From positions 2,480,001-2,544,000 of the forward strand of contig NZ_CP085036.1 in the NCBI RefSeq assembly GCF_020535405.1: DNA of 64,000 nt, written 5' to 3'. The position numbers and the translations under genes are program-made. This DNA is from Antiquaquibacter oligotrophicus. GTDB lineage: Bacteria > Actinomycetota > Actinomycetes > Actinomycetales > Microbacteriaceae. The notes beneath the pieces are model-generated. The model was not told the origin of the DNA, searched no databases, and saw only the letters and a program-made list of their open reading frames with translations. Of this stretch, positions 53,326 to 61,238 are shown piece after piece (the first letter of the stretch is position 1; each line of letters opens with the position of its first letter).

Positions 53326-53514
53326 CGCCCTTTGGCAGCGCTCCCACAACGGTATCCGTCGCGCGCTACCGCCGAGCCGCGAGTGTTTTCACGCTGGTAA
53401 CAATTTCGTCCCCCGAGTGAGACTGCCAATCCCCTAGCATGAGGGGTAGTCACGCATCCGAGTTTTTCACTCGCAAGGGGGATGCGTGGCCGAAGGCGAG
53501 GGGACTAGCCTGCG
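53326..53514 (+). other. Spacer with nested inverted repeat upstream of the DUF1023 gene
   Basis: 189 bp. CACGCATCC at 53452-53460 and its complement at 53480-53488 can pair around a shorter stem (GAG with CTC) and a T-rich loop. TAGCCT at 53506-53511 resembles the -10 boxes used in this window, but lies only 3 nt from the GTG at 53515. No T-tract terminator for ligA was seen. Confidence 0.35.
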
Positions 53515-54837
53515 GTGCTGTTTCGGCTGGCAGCAATACTGACGACCTCGGTGGCAATCGTCACCGGGGCCCTTGTGATGCCCACAAACTCGCCCGCAGC
53601 GGCTGCAAGCGCACCCAGCCCGCGCTCCGTCATACCGTCCCCGTACATCGGCCCCGAACCGGGCGCCAGCGCAGACCTTCAGGGGTCTCGCTTGCTCCAA
53701 GAACTCTCCCTCCTCTCTGTACCCCGAATCGATGAGTTCCTCACCGCGAACCCCGGTGCGGTAGACAACCTCATCGAACAGCCGCCCCCGGCGCAGGACG
53801 TTTCGCTGTGGTGGAACGCCATGGACTTCGACCACCGCAGTGCCGTGGTGGGTGCCAGCCCGCAACTCGTCGGCAACCTCGAAGGTGTTCCCTATCCCAC
53901 CCGGGACCTCGCCAATCGTGCCCTGTTGGCGGACACGATCTTCGACCTCAACGCCCTCATCGCAAACCCCGACGTGGGACGCACCGCAGTCGACGCGGCA
54001 CGGCGCCAACTCGTCATGCTGGACTCGATTTCCTCCGCGCTCGTGAACCCGGCCCGCAGCCTCAACCGAACCCTTCTGAGCCTCGACGTCAACGGACAGG
54101 GACGAGCCGCCATCGTCATCGGGGACCTCCACACCGCCGACTACGTCAGCTACCTGGTCCCCGGCATGTTCTTCACCATCGAGAACCAGATGGTCGACTG
54201 GACCAAAGCGGCCGAAGACCTGTACTCCGAACAACTCACGTGGCTCGCTCGCCTCGGCGAAACCAACGCGAAAGTCGCCACCGTGGCGTGGATCGGATAC
54301 CCCACCCCGAACCTCACCAACGTGGGCGGCATCGGAAACGCCGAAATCGGCCGGGACACACTCGCCCGCGCCATCGAAGGCATCCAGACCCTTCGCGGCA
54401 AAGACCAGCCGTACCTTTCCGTTATCGCCCACTCGTACGGGTCCACGGCCGCCCTCCTCGCACTCACCGAGTACGACTTCGAGATCGACGCCCTCGCAAT
54501 GGTCGGGTCACCCGGAAGCCCCGCTCGCTCCGTCGACGAGTTGCACGTGCGCGACGGCAACGTGTGGGTGGGTGAAGCTCCGTGGGATCCCATCCCCAAC
54601 AGTGCGTACTTCGGGAGTGACCCGGGGTCACCCGACTACGGCGCGCACGCGATGAGTGTGTCGGGTGGGGCGGACCCGGTGACGAAGAGGGCGTTGCTCG
54701 GATCATCCGGTCACAACGAGTACTTCACCTACGGCACCGAGAGCATGCGAAACTTCGCGCTCATCGCCATCGGCCGGTCAGGCCTCGTCACCACACCCGA
54801 TGCTCCCGCCGTGGTCACGGCCGAGGCCTCCCACTGA
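53515..54837 (+). CDS. Secreted DUF1023-family alpha/beta hydrolase
   Basis: 440 residues. A signal peptide (LFRLAAILTTSVAIVTGALV, cleavage near an AAAAS stretch) leads to a helical middle part and the DUF1023 hydrolase domain: VATVAWIGYPTPNLTNVGGI, the nucleophile in VIAHSYGSTAALLAL (Ser about residue 307), LAMVGSPGSPARSVDELHV, and the C-terminal SSGHNEYFTYGTESMRN with the likely catalytic His. In most members the elbow is GHSYGS; here Gly is Ala. Probable extracellular esterase or lipase of unknown substrate. The GTG is the only start available after an in-frame stop at 53506-53508. Confidence 0.83.
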   Translation: MLFRLAAILTTSVAIVTGALVMPTNSPAAAASAPSPRSVIPSPYIGPEPGASADLQGSRLLQELSLLSVPRIDEFLTANPGAVDNLIEQPPPAQDVSLWWNAMDFDHRSAVVGASPQLVGNLEGVPYPTRDLANRALLADTIFDLNALIANPDVGRTAVDAARRQLVMLDSISSALVNPARSLNRTLLSLDVNGQGRAAIVIGDLHTADYVSYLVPGMFFTIENQMVDWTKAAEDLYSEQLTWLARLGETNAKVATVAWIGYPTPNLTNVGGIGNAEIGRDTLARAIEGIQTLRGKDQPYLSVIAHSYGSTAALLALTEYDFEIDALAMVGSPGSPARSVDELHVRDGNVWVGEAPWDPIPNSAYFGSDPGSPDYGAHAMSVSGGADPVTKRALLGSSGHNEYFTYGTESMRNFALIAIGRSGLVTTPDAPAVVTAEASH

Positions 54838-54840
54838 CCG

Positions 54841-54846
54841 TAGACT
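54841..54846 (+). promoter_or_regulatory. -10 box of gatC-gatA, leaderless
   Basis: TAGACT followed by 6 nt (54847-54852) and GTG 54853; it begins only 3 bp after the stop of the hydrolase gene. Confidence 0.6.
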
Positions 54847-54852
54847 TGTGCG

Positions 54853-55152
54853 GTGTCCGAGATAACACCCCAGACCGTAACCCATCTCGCCGGCCTCGCA
54901 CGGATCGCCCTCACGGAGGAGGAGATCCAGAAGTTGACCGGTGAACTCGGTGCCATCGTCGACAATGTCGCGAAGGTGAGCGAGGTCGCAACGCCGGATG
55001 TTCCGGCCACGAGTCACCCCATCCCACTCGCCAACGTCTTCCGACCCGACGTGCCCGGTGTGACGCTCACCACCGAGGAAGCCCTCGCTGGAGCTCCCGA
55101 GCACGACGGCAGTCGCTTCATCGTCAGCGCAATCCTGGGGGAAGAGCAGTGA
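54853..55152 (+). CDS. gatC: Asp-tRNA(Asn)/Glu-tRNA(Gln) amidotransferase subunit C
   Basis: 99 residues, standard Gat[21 protein letters not shown] at the N-terminus, [20 protein letters not shown], and the C-terminal [20 protein letters not shown]. It stabilises the GatA-GatB complex. The stop overlaps the gatA GTG by 4 nt. Leaderless promoter. Confidence 0.96.
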   Translation: MSEITPQTVTHLAGLARIALTEEEIQKLTGELGAIVDNVAKVSEVATPDVPATSHPIPLANVFRPDVPGVTLTTEEALAGAPEHDGSRFIVSAILGEEQ

Positions 55153-56645
55153 GCCTCATCCACGAGTCGGCAGCGTCGCTGTCGGCCAAACTCAACGCTG
55201 GCGAGGTCTCGTCCGTCGAGGTCACCCAGGCGCACCTGGACCGCATTGCAGCGGTCGACGGCGATGTGCATGCCTTCCTTCACGTCTCCGAGACAGCACT
55301 CGCGGATGCTGCCGCCATCGATGAGCGCCGAGCATCCGGTGAGTCGCTGCCCGAACTCGCCGGTGTTCCCGTGGCGATCAAAGACGTGCTGTGCACCATC
55401 GGCATGCCGTCGACGGCCGGCTCGAAGATTCTCGAAGGATGGGTGCCGCCGTACGACGCGACCACCGTCGCGAAGATGAAGTCCGCCGGCCTCATTGCGC
55501 TCGGCAAAACGAACATGGACGAGTTCGCCATGGGTTCCTCCACGGAGCACTCGGCCTACGGTCCGACCCGAAACCCGTGGGACCTGGGACGCATTCCGGG
55601 TGGTTCGGGTGGTGGCTCGGCCGCCGCAGTCGCCGCTTTCGAGGCGCCCTTCGCGCTCGGCTCCGACACGGGGGGCTCGATTCGTCAGCCCGCCGCCGTG
55701 ACCGGCTCGGTGGGTGTGAAGCCCACCTACGGTGGTGTCTCTCGGTATGGCGCGATCGCTCTCGCCTCGTCGCTGGACCAGGTGGGCCCGGTCTCGCGTT
55801 CGGTGCTCGACGCTGCGCTGCTGCACGACGTCATCGGTGGACATGACCCTCGCGATTCCACGTCGCTCACGGATGCCTGGCCGTCGTTCGCGGCGGTGGC
55901 GCGTGAGGGCGCCGCAGGTGACTCGCTCAAGGGTTTGCGCGTCGGTGTTGTGAAGGAGCTGGACAGCCCGGGGTTCCAGCCCGGTGTGTCGCAGCGGTTC
56001 CACGAGGCGCTCGAGCTGCTGACCGCCAACGGCGCAGAGATTGTGGAGGTCAGCGCACCCCACTTCGAGTACGCGGTGGCCGCCTACTACGTAATCCTTC
56101 CGGCCGAGGCATCCAGCAACCTGGCCAAGTTCGATTCGGTGCGTTTCGGTATGCGTGCCAAGGTTCAGGGAACCGTCGAGGACGTCATGGCGGCGACGCG
56201 TGAGGCGGGCTTCGGGCCCGAGGTGAAGCGCCGCATCATCCTCGGTACGTATGCACTGTCGGCTGGCTACTACGACGCGTACTACGGCAGCGCCCAGAAG
56301 GTGCGCACGCTCATTCAGCGTGACTTCTCGGCGGCCTTCGAGAAGGCGGACGTGCTGGTGTCGCCGTCGGCGCCGACAACCGCGTTCGAGTTGGGCGCCA
56401 AGCTCGAGGATCCGCTCGCGATGTACCTCAACGACGTGACGACGATCCCCGCGAACCTTGCGGGTGTTCCGGGTATGAGCCTTCCGATCGGTTTGGCTCC
56501 GGAGGATGGTCTGCCGGTCGGGTTCCAGATCATGGCGCCGGCCCGCGAGGATGCCCGGCTGTACCGTGTCGGTGCTGCGCTGGAAGCCCTTCTCGAGGAG
56601 GGCTGGGGCGGACAGTTGCTCGCCCAGGCACCGAAGCTGGGCTAA
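55149..56645 (+). CDS. gatA: Asp-tRNA(Asn)/Glu-tRNA(Gln) amidotransferase subunit A
   Basis: 498 residues, amidase-signature family. The catalytic triad is visible: Lys in [20 protein letters not shown] (about residue 78), cis-Ser in [20 protein letters not shown] (about 154) and nucleophile Ser in [20 protein letters not shown] (about 178). Releases ammonia from glutamine for transamidation by GatB. Coupled to gatC. gatB is not adjacent but lies 4.6 kb downstream in the same direction, with several unrelated genes in between. The stop overlaps that of the convergent CGNR gene by 4 bp. Confidence 0.97.
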   Translation: MSLIHESAASLSAKLNAGEVSSVEVTQAHLDRIAAVDGDVHAFLHVSETALADAAAIDERRASGESLPELAGVPVAIKDVLCTIGMPSTAGSKILEGWVPPYDATTVAKMKSAGLIALGKTNMDEFAMGSSTEHSAYGPTRNPWDLGRIPGGSGGGSAAAVAAFEAPFALGSDTGGSIRQPAAVTGSVGVKPTYGGVSRYGAIALASSLDQVGPVSRSVLDAALLHDVIGGHDPRDSTSLTDAWPSFAAVAREGAAGDSLKGLRVGVVKELDSPGFQPGVSQRFHEALELLTANGAEIVEVSAPHFEYAVAAYYVILPAEASSNLAKFDSVRFGMRAKVQGTVEDVMAATREAGFGPEVKRRIILGTYALSAGYYDAYYGSAQKVRTLIQRDFSAAFEKADVLVSPSAPTTAFELGAKLEDPLAMYLNDVTTIPANLAGVPGMSLPIGLAPEDGLPVGFQIMAPAREDARLYRVGAALEALLEEGWGGQLLAQAPKLG

Positions 56646-57196
56646 CTGTCTTCTTGCGCCCGCGAGCGGAAGGCGAGCTGGTTCATCCGGTTTCCGCAGC
56701 GTATGCTGCAGAACCGCTTAGATCCGTTGCGGGACAGGTCGAGCAGTAGGCCGGTGCAGTCGTCGGCGTCGCACACGCGCATGCGGTGTGTTTCGTCGGA
56801 GCGAATCATGTCGGCGAGGGCGAGCGCTGCTTCGACCCTGATACGTTCTGCCAGTGGCGCATCGTTCGAGGTGGCGTGCAAATGCCAATCGAAGTGGTCG
56901 TGTCGCATCAGGTACGGCATGGCGCGAGCTTCGGCGAGCATGACGTTGATGCGTTCGGCGGCGTCATCTCTGTCGAGACTCCAGATTTCTCGCAGGAGGT
57001 CGCGGGTTTGCTGCACCTCGCGGAGTTCCGTCTCGTCCCCGTCGACTCGGCCGGAGTAGGTGTGCTCGACGAGGAGTGCGCCTAGTTGCTCGACCGTGCC
57101 GAGCTCGTCGTCTCCGCTTCTGGACGCGCTCGGATGCGTGTTTCCGAGGGCAACGATGAACTCCAGGGTGTCTTCGCTGTCAGGGGCAAAATGCAA
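56642..57196 (-). CDS. CGNR zinc-finger transcriptional regulator (ABATE domain)
   Basis: 184 residues. N-terminal ABATE-like domain ([20 protein letters not shown]) and C-terminal CGNR zinc finger: [20 protein letters not shown], then [18 protein letters not shown] with four Cys and the Cys-Gly-Asn-Arg signature. Proteins of this kind are predicted stress or transport regulators. The TTG start at 57196 is supported by AAGGAG 5 nt upstream. Divergent from an EamA transporter with a 106-bp spacer, a pairing often seen in actinobacteria, so it probably controls that gene. Confidence 0.87.
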   Translation of the reverse strand: MHFAPDSEDTLEFIVALGNTHPSASRSGDDELGTVEQLGALLVEHTYSGRVDGDETELREVQQTRDLLREIWSLDRDDAAERINVMLAEARAMPYLMRHDHFDWHLHATSNDAPLAERIRVEAALALADMIRSDETHRMRVCDADDCTGLLLDLSRNGSKRFCSIRCGNRMNQLAFRSRAQEDS

Positions 57197-57302
57197 TTTG
57201 ACTCCTTATTTGCGCCAGGTCTACTGTCAGGAGCGTAATCCATTTAGTTCCTTATGCAGGCTCCCGCGGTTTTTCGCTGGGAGTTGCACGATCGGAGTCC
57301 TT
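57197..57302. promoter_or_regulatory. Divergent control region CGNR/EamA
   Basis: 106 bp, AT-richer than the flanks. On the minus side AAGGAG (57207-57202) serves the TTG start; on the plus side GGAG at 57294-57297 serves GTG 57303. TATGCA-like sequence near 57253 could be a -10 for the transporter. No clear dyad operator was found. Confidence 0.4.
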
Positions 57303-58373
57303 GTGAGCGTCGCGACCACGTCTACGTCCCGCGGGCTGCTGTTTGGCGTGCTCGCATCGTTGGCGTTTTCGACGTCGGGCGCGTTCATCAAGCCACTCCT
57401 GGAGTCGGGTTGGTCGCCGGCGGCGGCGGTGACGCTTCGTGCGGGCATCGCGGCCGTGGTGCTGCTCCCGATTGCCGTGGTTTCTCTTCGTGGTCGTTGG
57501 GCCGCGCTGTGGCGTGCCCGTTGGCGGGTGCTCGGTATGGGCCTGATTGGTGTCGCCGGAACGCAGCTCGTTTACTTCGCGTCACTGCAGCGCATCCCCG
57601 TGAGTACTGCCCTCCTGATCGAGTACCTGGCCCCTCTCCTTCTGGTGGGTTATGTCTGGGTAACGACTCGTCGTGCTCCGCGCGCTGTTGTGATCATCGG
57701 CTCGGTGGTCGCGATCCTCGGACTGGTGCTGGTGATCGGCCCGGGTGCGCTGGGTGCCGCCGTGGACGGTCTCGGTCTCTTCTTCGCTGCCCTCGCCGCG
57801 GTGGGCTGCGCGATCTACTACGTCATCGCCGCTCGCCCGAGTGACGGTTTGCCGCCGGTCGCGTTCGCCGCGTCCGGCCTGCTCCTGGGCTCGGTGGTGC
57901 TGGGCGTTGTGGGTGCGGTCGGCCTGGTGCCGTTCGAGTTCGCATCCAACTCGGTGGCGCTGTTCGGTGCCGAGGTGGCGTGGTGGGTGCCCCTGGTGAT
58001 CGTGGCGGTTATCGGTACGGCCTTCGCGTACGTGTCGAGCATTGCCGCCTCCGAGATGCTGGGTTCGCGCCTCATGTCGTTTGTCGGGTTGCTTGAGGTG
58101 GTTTTCGCGTCGATCCTCGCGTGGATCCTCCTCGGCGAGGCGCTGACCCTTCTGCAGCTGTTGGGTGGCGCCGCGATCCTTGCGGGTATCGCTCTGGTGC
58201 GTTCCGAGAAGCAGGCGGATGCCCCGCTCGAGCCCGGCTCGGTCGACGAGCTCGCGACCGGCCAGATTGCCGTGATTTCTCCCGGCCCCGCGCCCGCGCT
58301 TGCCCGGGACACGATTGCCGACGGCGACCCAGCTGCCACGGTATTGACCGCTCCGGGTGCTACGAAGCCGTAG
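57303..58373 (+). CDS. EamA/DMT-superfamily transporter
   Basis: 356 residues from GTG 57303 (GGAG 5 nt upstream). Ten helices in two EamA repeats: GLLFGVLASLAFSTSGAFIK opens the first and VDGLGLFFAALAAVGCAIYY the second, with the conserved LLIEYLAPLLLVGYVW and SRLMSFVGLLEVVFASILAW ends. After the last helix a cytoplasmic tail of about 50 residues rich in Pro, Ala and Glu is unusual. Probable exporter of a small metabolite, under control of the divergent CGNR protein. The in-frame region upstream to 57060 overlaps the CGNR gene and was excluded. Confidence 0.86.
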   Translation: MSVATTSTSRGLLFGVLASLAFSTSGAFIKPLLESGWSPAAAVTLRAGIAAVVLLPIAVVSLRGRWAALWRARWRVLGMGLIGVAGTQLVYFASLQRIPVSTALLIEYLAPLLLVGYVWVTTRRAPRAVVIIGSVVAILGLVLVIGPGALGAAVDGLGLFFAALAAVGCAIYYVIAARPSDGLPPVAFAASGLLLGSVVLGVVGAVGLVPFEFASNSVALFGAEVAWWVPLVIVAVIGTAFAYVSSIAASEMLGSRLMSFVGLLEVVFASILAWILLGEALTLLQLLGGAAILAGIALVRSEKQADAPLEPGSVDELATGQIAVISPGPAPALARDTIADGDPAATVLTAPGATKP

Positions 58374-58464
58374 CTCTCGCAGCAGAGACCACCTTGGCTG
58401 GGGCGAAGCGCTACCTCCCGCGGTGCGAGCGTTCGGCGCGGAAAAGCCGTAGCCCGTTGCCCCC

Positions 58465-59832
58465 TCACCGCCCAGCCTGACTCATGAGTCGTCGCGCTGC
58501 CGGGCTCTTGGTCTGGGCGGCTCGAGGGGTGCGTGTCGGGTCGATTGATGCCGGTGGCACTATCGCGTAGCGGTTGCCGTATCGCACGACTGTCCAGTGA
58601 TTGTTGTGCACGAGCATGTGGTGATGTCGGCACAGCAGAACTCCGTCGGCGATATCCGTTCTGCCGTCTCGCGACCACTCCACGATGTGATGTGCTTCGC
58701 ACCACGAGGGTGGTCGGTCACACCCCGGCCAAATGCATCCGCCGTCCCTGGCGGCGAGGGCGATTCGTTGTCGTCGATTGAAGAGGCGAAGCTCCCGTCC
58801 GAGGTTGATCACCTGACCGTCATCCATGAGGATCGGCACCGCTCCCGACTCGCACACGTGACGCTCGGCGGTGGCGACGCTCAGGGCCTCACTCTCGCCT
58901 TCGATGAAAGCCATTCCGGTGTGCTGGTCGAGGTCTGCTTTAGTCACGAGCACCTGCACGGCGGGCTTGCGGGCCCCGATGAAGGTGGAGACGTCGGCCT
59001 GAGTTCCGAGTTCGAGGAGCACGAGGAACGTGTCGAGCGCGATCTGCTCGGTCGTGCGTGTGTCGTCGATGAGCGCATCCGCCTGCGCGATCGAGGTGGG
59101 GTCGACAAATCGCGGGCCACCGCGCCGCGGGGAGGTGGCGGCGTCGTACACGGCCTTCAGGCGGGCCGTCGACTCCGGGTCGAGGAGCCCGTCGAGCCTC
59201 GTCATGCCGTCGGCACGAGGAATCAGGTGCAGGTAGCGCTTCGACCGCAGCAGTTCCTCGCGCTCGGCGACATGCTCAAGGTCGAGCGACGCGCGGAGTT
59301 CACGCGCGCGGGCGCCGAGCCTCTCCACCGTCAGCTCTCGCGCCTCGCGCAACAGCTGGTCGGCGGCCGCGGTGAGGGCGACAACGGTGACGCCCGAGCC
59401 GGCGGATCCAAGGCCCGTGCGGATCGCGTCTGCCGCGTCGAGCGAGAGGGAACCGGCGGCCACAGCGGATGCGACACCTCGCAGCCACGGGTCGACGGGG
59501 GCCGCGGCATCCGTCAGCCCTGTCACGAGGGTGCCCACCCGGATCTGGGTGCGCGCATCTTTTTTGGAGACGCCGGCGACGCGTTGGATGAGGTGTTCCG
59601 GTGTGCGGGCGCCGAGCCGTTGCGCGAGGCCGTCGTAGCCCAGGTCGGGGCGGGATCGGTTGGCGATCTCCGCGGAAACGAGCGAGTCCGCAGCATCCAG
59701 TCGGCGACGAATCTCGGCGAGCTCGCGCTTGGCGGACAGCAGGCCCGCATCGTTCAGGCCCGCAGGGGAGGGTGGTGTGAACGCGACCGACAGGTCTGCC
59801 AGTTCGGCATACGAGGCGGTCGTTGAGGTCAT
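58465..59832 (-). CDS. DUF222 domain protein with C-terminal HNH endonuclease motif
   Basis: 455 residues. The DUF222 region covers about residues 30-330 (REEL-like helices, VGTLVTGLTDAAAPVDPWLR, DGLLDPESTARLKAVYDAAT). The HNH motif lies at about 360-420: RDGGCIWPGCDRPPSWCEAH, HIVEWSRDGRTDIADGVLLC and RHHHMLVHNNHWTV, with both Cys-x4-Cys and the catalytic His pair. Such genes (related to mycobacterial 13E12 repeat proteins) are abundant, often multi-copy and mobile-element-like in actinobacteria; function is unresolved. The ATG is 6 nt after GAGAAT on the minus strand. It lies inside the split gat region. Confidence 0.9.
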   Translation of the reverse strand: MTSTTASYAELADLSVAFTPPSPAGLNDAGLLSAKRELAEIRRRLDAADSLVSAEIANRSRPDLGYDGLAQRLGARTPEHLIQRVAGVSKKDARTQIRVGTLVTGLTDAAAPVDPWLRGVASAVAAGSLSLDAADAIRTGLGSAGSGVTVVALTAAADQLLREARELTVERLGARARELRASLDLEHVAEREELLRSKRYLHLIPRADGMTRLDGLLDPESTARLKAVYDAATSPRRGGPRFVDPTSIAQADALIDDTRTTEQIALDTFLVLLELGTQADVSTFIGARKPAVQVLVTKADLDQHTGMAFIEGESEALSVATAERHVCESGAVPILMDDGQVINLGRELRLFNRRQRIALAARDGGCIWPGCDRPPSWCEAHHIVEWSRDGRTDIADGVLLCRHHHMLVHNNHWTVVRYGNRYAIVPPASIDPTRTPRAAQTKSPAARRLMSQAGR

Positions 59833-59926
59833 GCATCCATTCTCCCAACCTTCGAACTCATGTTCTAGAGGCGGCGGCCAATCTTGGGAGAAGTTCTCTC
59901 CACACCCAACAACGCGGAGAAGACGC

Positions 59927-59932
59927 TACCGT
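59927..59932 (+). promoter_or_regulatory. -10 box of the AraC gene, leaderless
   Basis: TACCGT followed by 6 nt (59933-59938) and ATG 59939. Confidence 0.6.
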
Positions 59933-59938
59933 CGAACC

Positions 59939-60385
59939 ATGACCCCGCAGGAGCTCGAGAACCTCGCGCACCTGCGGCGCGCCCGCGACCTCATCGATCG
60001 CGACTACGCCCGCCCGCTCGACGTGCCCATGATGGCCGCGGCGGCCCTCATGTCGCCCGCCCACTTCGCGCGCCAATTCAAACTCGCGTACGGCGAGACC
60101 CCCTACGCCTATCTCATGACCCGCCGGATCGAGCGCGCGATGGCTCTTCTCCGCGACGGGACGACTGTCACCGACGCGTGTATGGCGGTCGGCTGTACGA
60201 GCCTCGGCTCCTTCAGCAGCAGGTTCACCGAGATCGTGGGGGAGACCCCCAGCGAGTATCGCGCGCGAGACCACGGCGACCTCGACGCGCTCCCGACCTG
60301 CATGACCAAGTCCCAGACGCGCCCCCAGCGAATCAGCAACCGACGGAGCAGGATTCGAGAAGCGGTCGGCACCCCGGCGGCGTAA
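59939..60385 (+). CDS. AraC-family regulator (DNA-binding domain only)
   Basis: 148 residues from ATG 59939. It consists almost only of the two AraC helix-turn-helix units: RRARDLIDRDYARPLDVPMM, AAAALMSPAHFARQFKLAYG with ETPYAYLMTRRIERAM, then VTDACMAVGCTSLGSFSSRF and GETPSEYR. The C-terminal tail is basic (TRPQRISNRRSRIREAV). It has no separate ligand domain, as in small SoxS-like members. The following VOC-domain gene is 9 bp away and is a common partner. The longer frame from 59660 overlaps the HNH gene antisense and was rejected. Confidence 0.9.
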   Translation: MTPQELENLAHLRRARDLIDRDYARPLDVPMMAAAALMSPAHFARQFKLAYGETPYAYLMTRRIERAMALLRDGTTVTDACMAVGCTSLGSFSSRFTEIVGETPSEYRARDHGDLDALPTCMTKSQTRPQRISNRRSRIREAVGTPAA

Positions 60386-60388
60386 CTT
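60383..60388 (+). promoter_or_regulatory. -10 box of the VOC gene built on the araC stop codon
   Basis: TAACTT at 60383-60388 is followed by 6 nt and ATG 60395. Its first three bases are the TAA stop codon of the AraC gene, so the second gene can be transcribed on its own as a leaderless mRNA. Confidence 0.5.
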
Positions 60389-60394
60389 CGGTGC

Positions 60395-60790
60395 ATGACC
60401 ATTTCGCTGCAGTACGTGAATGTAACCGTGACCGATGTCGAAGCATCCATCCCGTTCTATGAGGCGTTGGGTCTCGAGATTGTGTTGGATGTTCCGTACG
60501 GCGAGTGGCGCTGGTTGACCTTTGGCAGCCCCGACCAGCCGGGCGTCGGTGTCACCCTGTCGGTGCCGCACGCTGGGCGTTCGCAGGAGAACGGGGATGC
60601 CCTGCTGGAGCTGCTCGTCAAAGGTGAGCTGCCGGCTCTCGTGTTTGTGACGGATGACCTGGATGCCACGTTCGAGCGTGTGCGCGCGACCGGCGCCGAG
60701 GTGCTGCAGGAGCCGATCGATCAGGGCTACGCGAGGGACTGCGCGTTCCGTGACCCGTCCGGCAACATGGTGCGCATCTCGGCTGGGTGA
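60395..60790 (+). CDS. VOC-family (glyoxalase/bleomycin-resistance fold) protein
   Basis: 131 residues, two beta-alpha-beta3 modules: LQYVNVTVTDVEASIPFYEA, LGLEIVLDVPYGEWRWLTFG and in the second half ALVFVTDDLDATFERVRATG with ARDCAFRDPSGNMVRISAG. The Glu/Asp and His positions of the metal site are only partly kept (no His in the first strand), so it may bind a ligand rather than catalyse a metal-dependent reaction. Placed after an AraC regulator, an arrangement in which the VOC protein is usually the regulated product. Confidence 0.88.
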   Translation: MTISLQYVNVTVTDVEASIPFYEALGLEIVLDVPYGEWRWLTFGSPDQPGVGVTLSVPHAGRSQENGDALLELLVKGELPALVFVTDDLDATFERVRATGAEVLQEPIDQGYARDCAFRDPSGNMVRISAG

Positions 60791-61226
60791 CGGGGGGACG
60801 TCGCTCAGCGCCGCCCCGCGCGCTGAGGTTTGCGGCCAGCGCGAGTGTTGAAACCTCAGCGCGCGCGGCAACGTCCAGCGCGAGCTCGCGGTCGGACTAC
60901 GTCCGCGTGTTGTCGAGCCAGCGCCCAGTCGGCCCGGTGTTCGTACGTTGCGGAGGATGCCACGCAGCAGCGGCCGCAGCATCCGCTCGTTCCACGGCGC
61001 GCCATCCTCCGCAACGTAAAAGGGGGAGCGGGACCGCACGTGCCGCGTCGCCGCCGCGACCCGCTCCCGGTGGCCGCCCGCGGTACTTTGCGCAACCCGC
61101 GGCAGCTCCCGAGCACCGCGCAATGCGCAAACGACCGCGCAGGCGTCCCCGCGCCCTCGCACCGAGACGGCGCGCTGGCGTCGTGGCGCAGGGATGGGCT
61201 GCGCTCCCAGCTCCAGCGGGCACACC
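60791..61226. other. Palindrome-rich spacer, no gene
   Basis: No credible open frame. Four inverted repeats lie in a row: 15-bp arms at 60817-60831/60851-60865 (CGCGCGCTGAGGTTT), the repeat-family copy at 60945-60959/61003-61017, 9-bp arms at 61024-61032/61060-61068 (GGGAGCGGG) and 8-bp arms at 61087-61094/61124-61131 (TTTGCGCA). The first can serve as terminator of the AraC-VOC unit; the rest is unexplained. Confidence 0.55.
60945..61017. repeat. Intergenic palindrome, copy 2 of the GTTGCGGAGGATGG family
   Basis: Arms 60945-60959 and 61003-61017 are perfect for 15 bp (ACGTTGCGGAGGATG) and continue imperfectly for 6 bp. The arms match the element at 19289-19361, and both elements span exactly 73 bp, although the loops differ. 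That combination suggests a dispersed REP-like family with conserved size. Confidence 0.75.
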
Positions 61227-61232
61227 TAGAAT
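61227..61232 (+). promoter_or_regulatory. -10 box of gatB, leaderless
   Basis: TAGAAT followed by 6 nt (61233-61238) and GTG 61239. Confidence 0.6.
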
Positions 61233-61238
61233 CGTCTG

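Noticed and set aside
57203..57255. Direct repeat TCCTTAT (57203 and 57249) as an operator for the CGNR regulator
   Set aside because: The first copy is simply the complement of the AAGGAG ribosome-binding site of the CGNR gene, so the repeat has no independent support.
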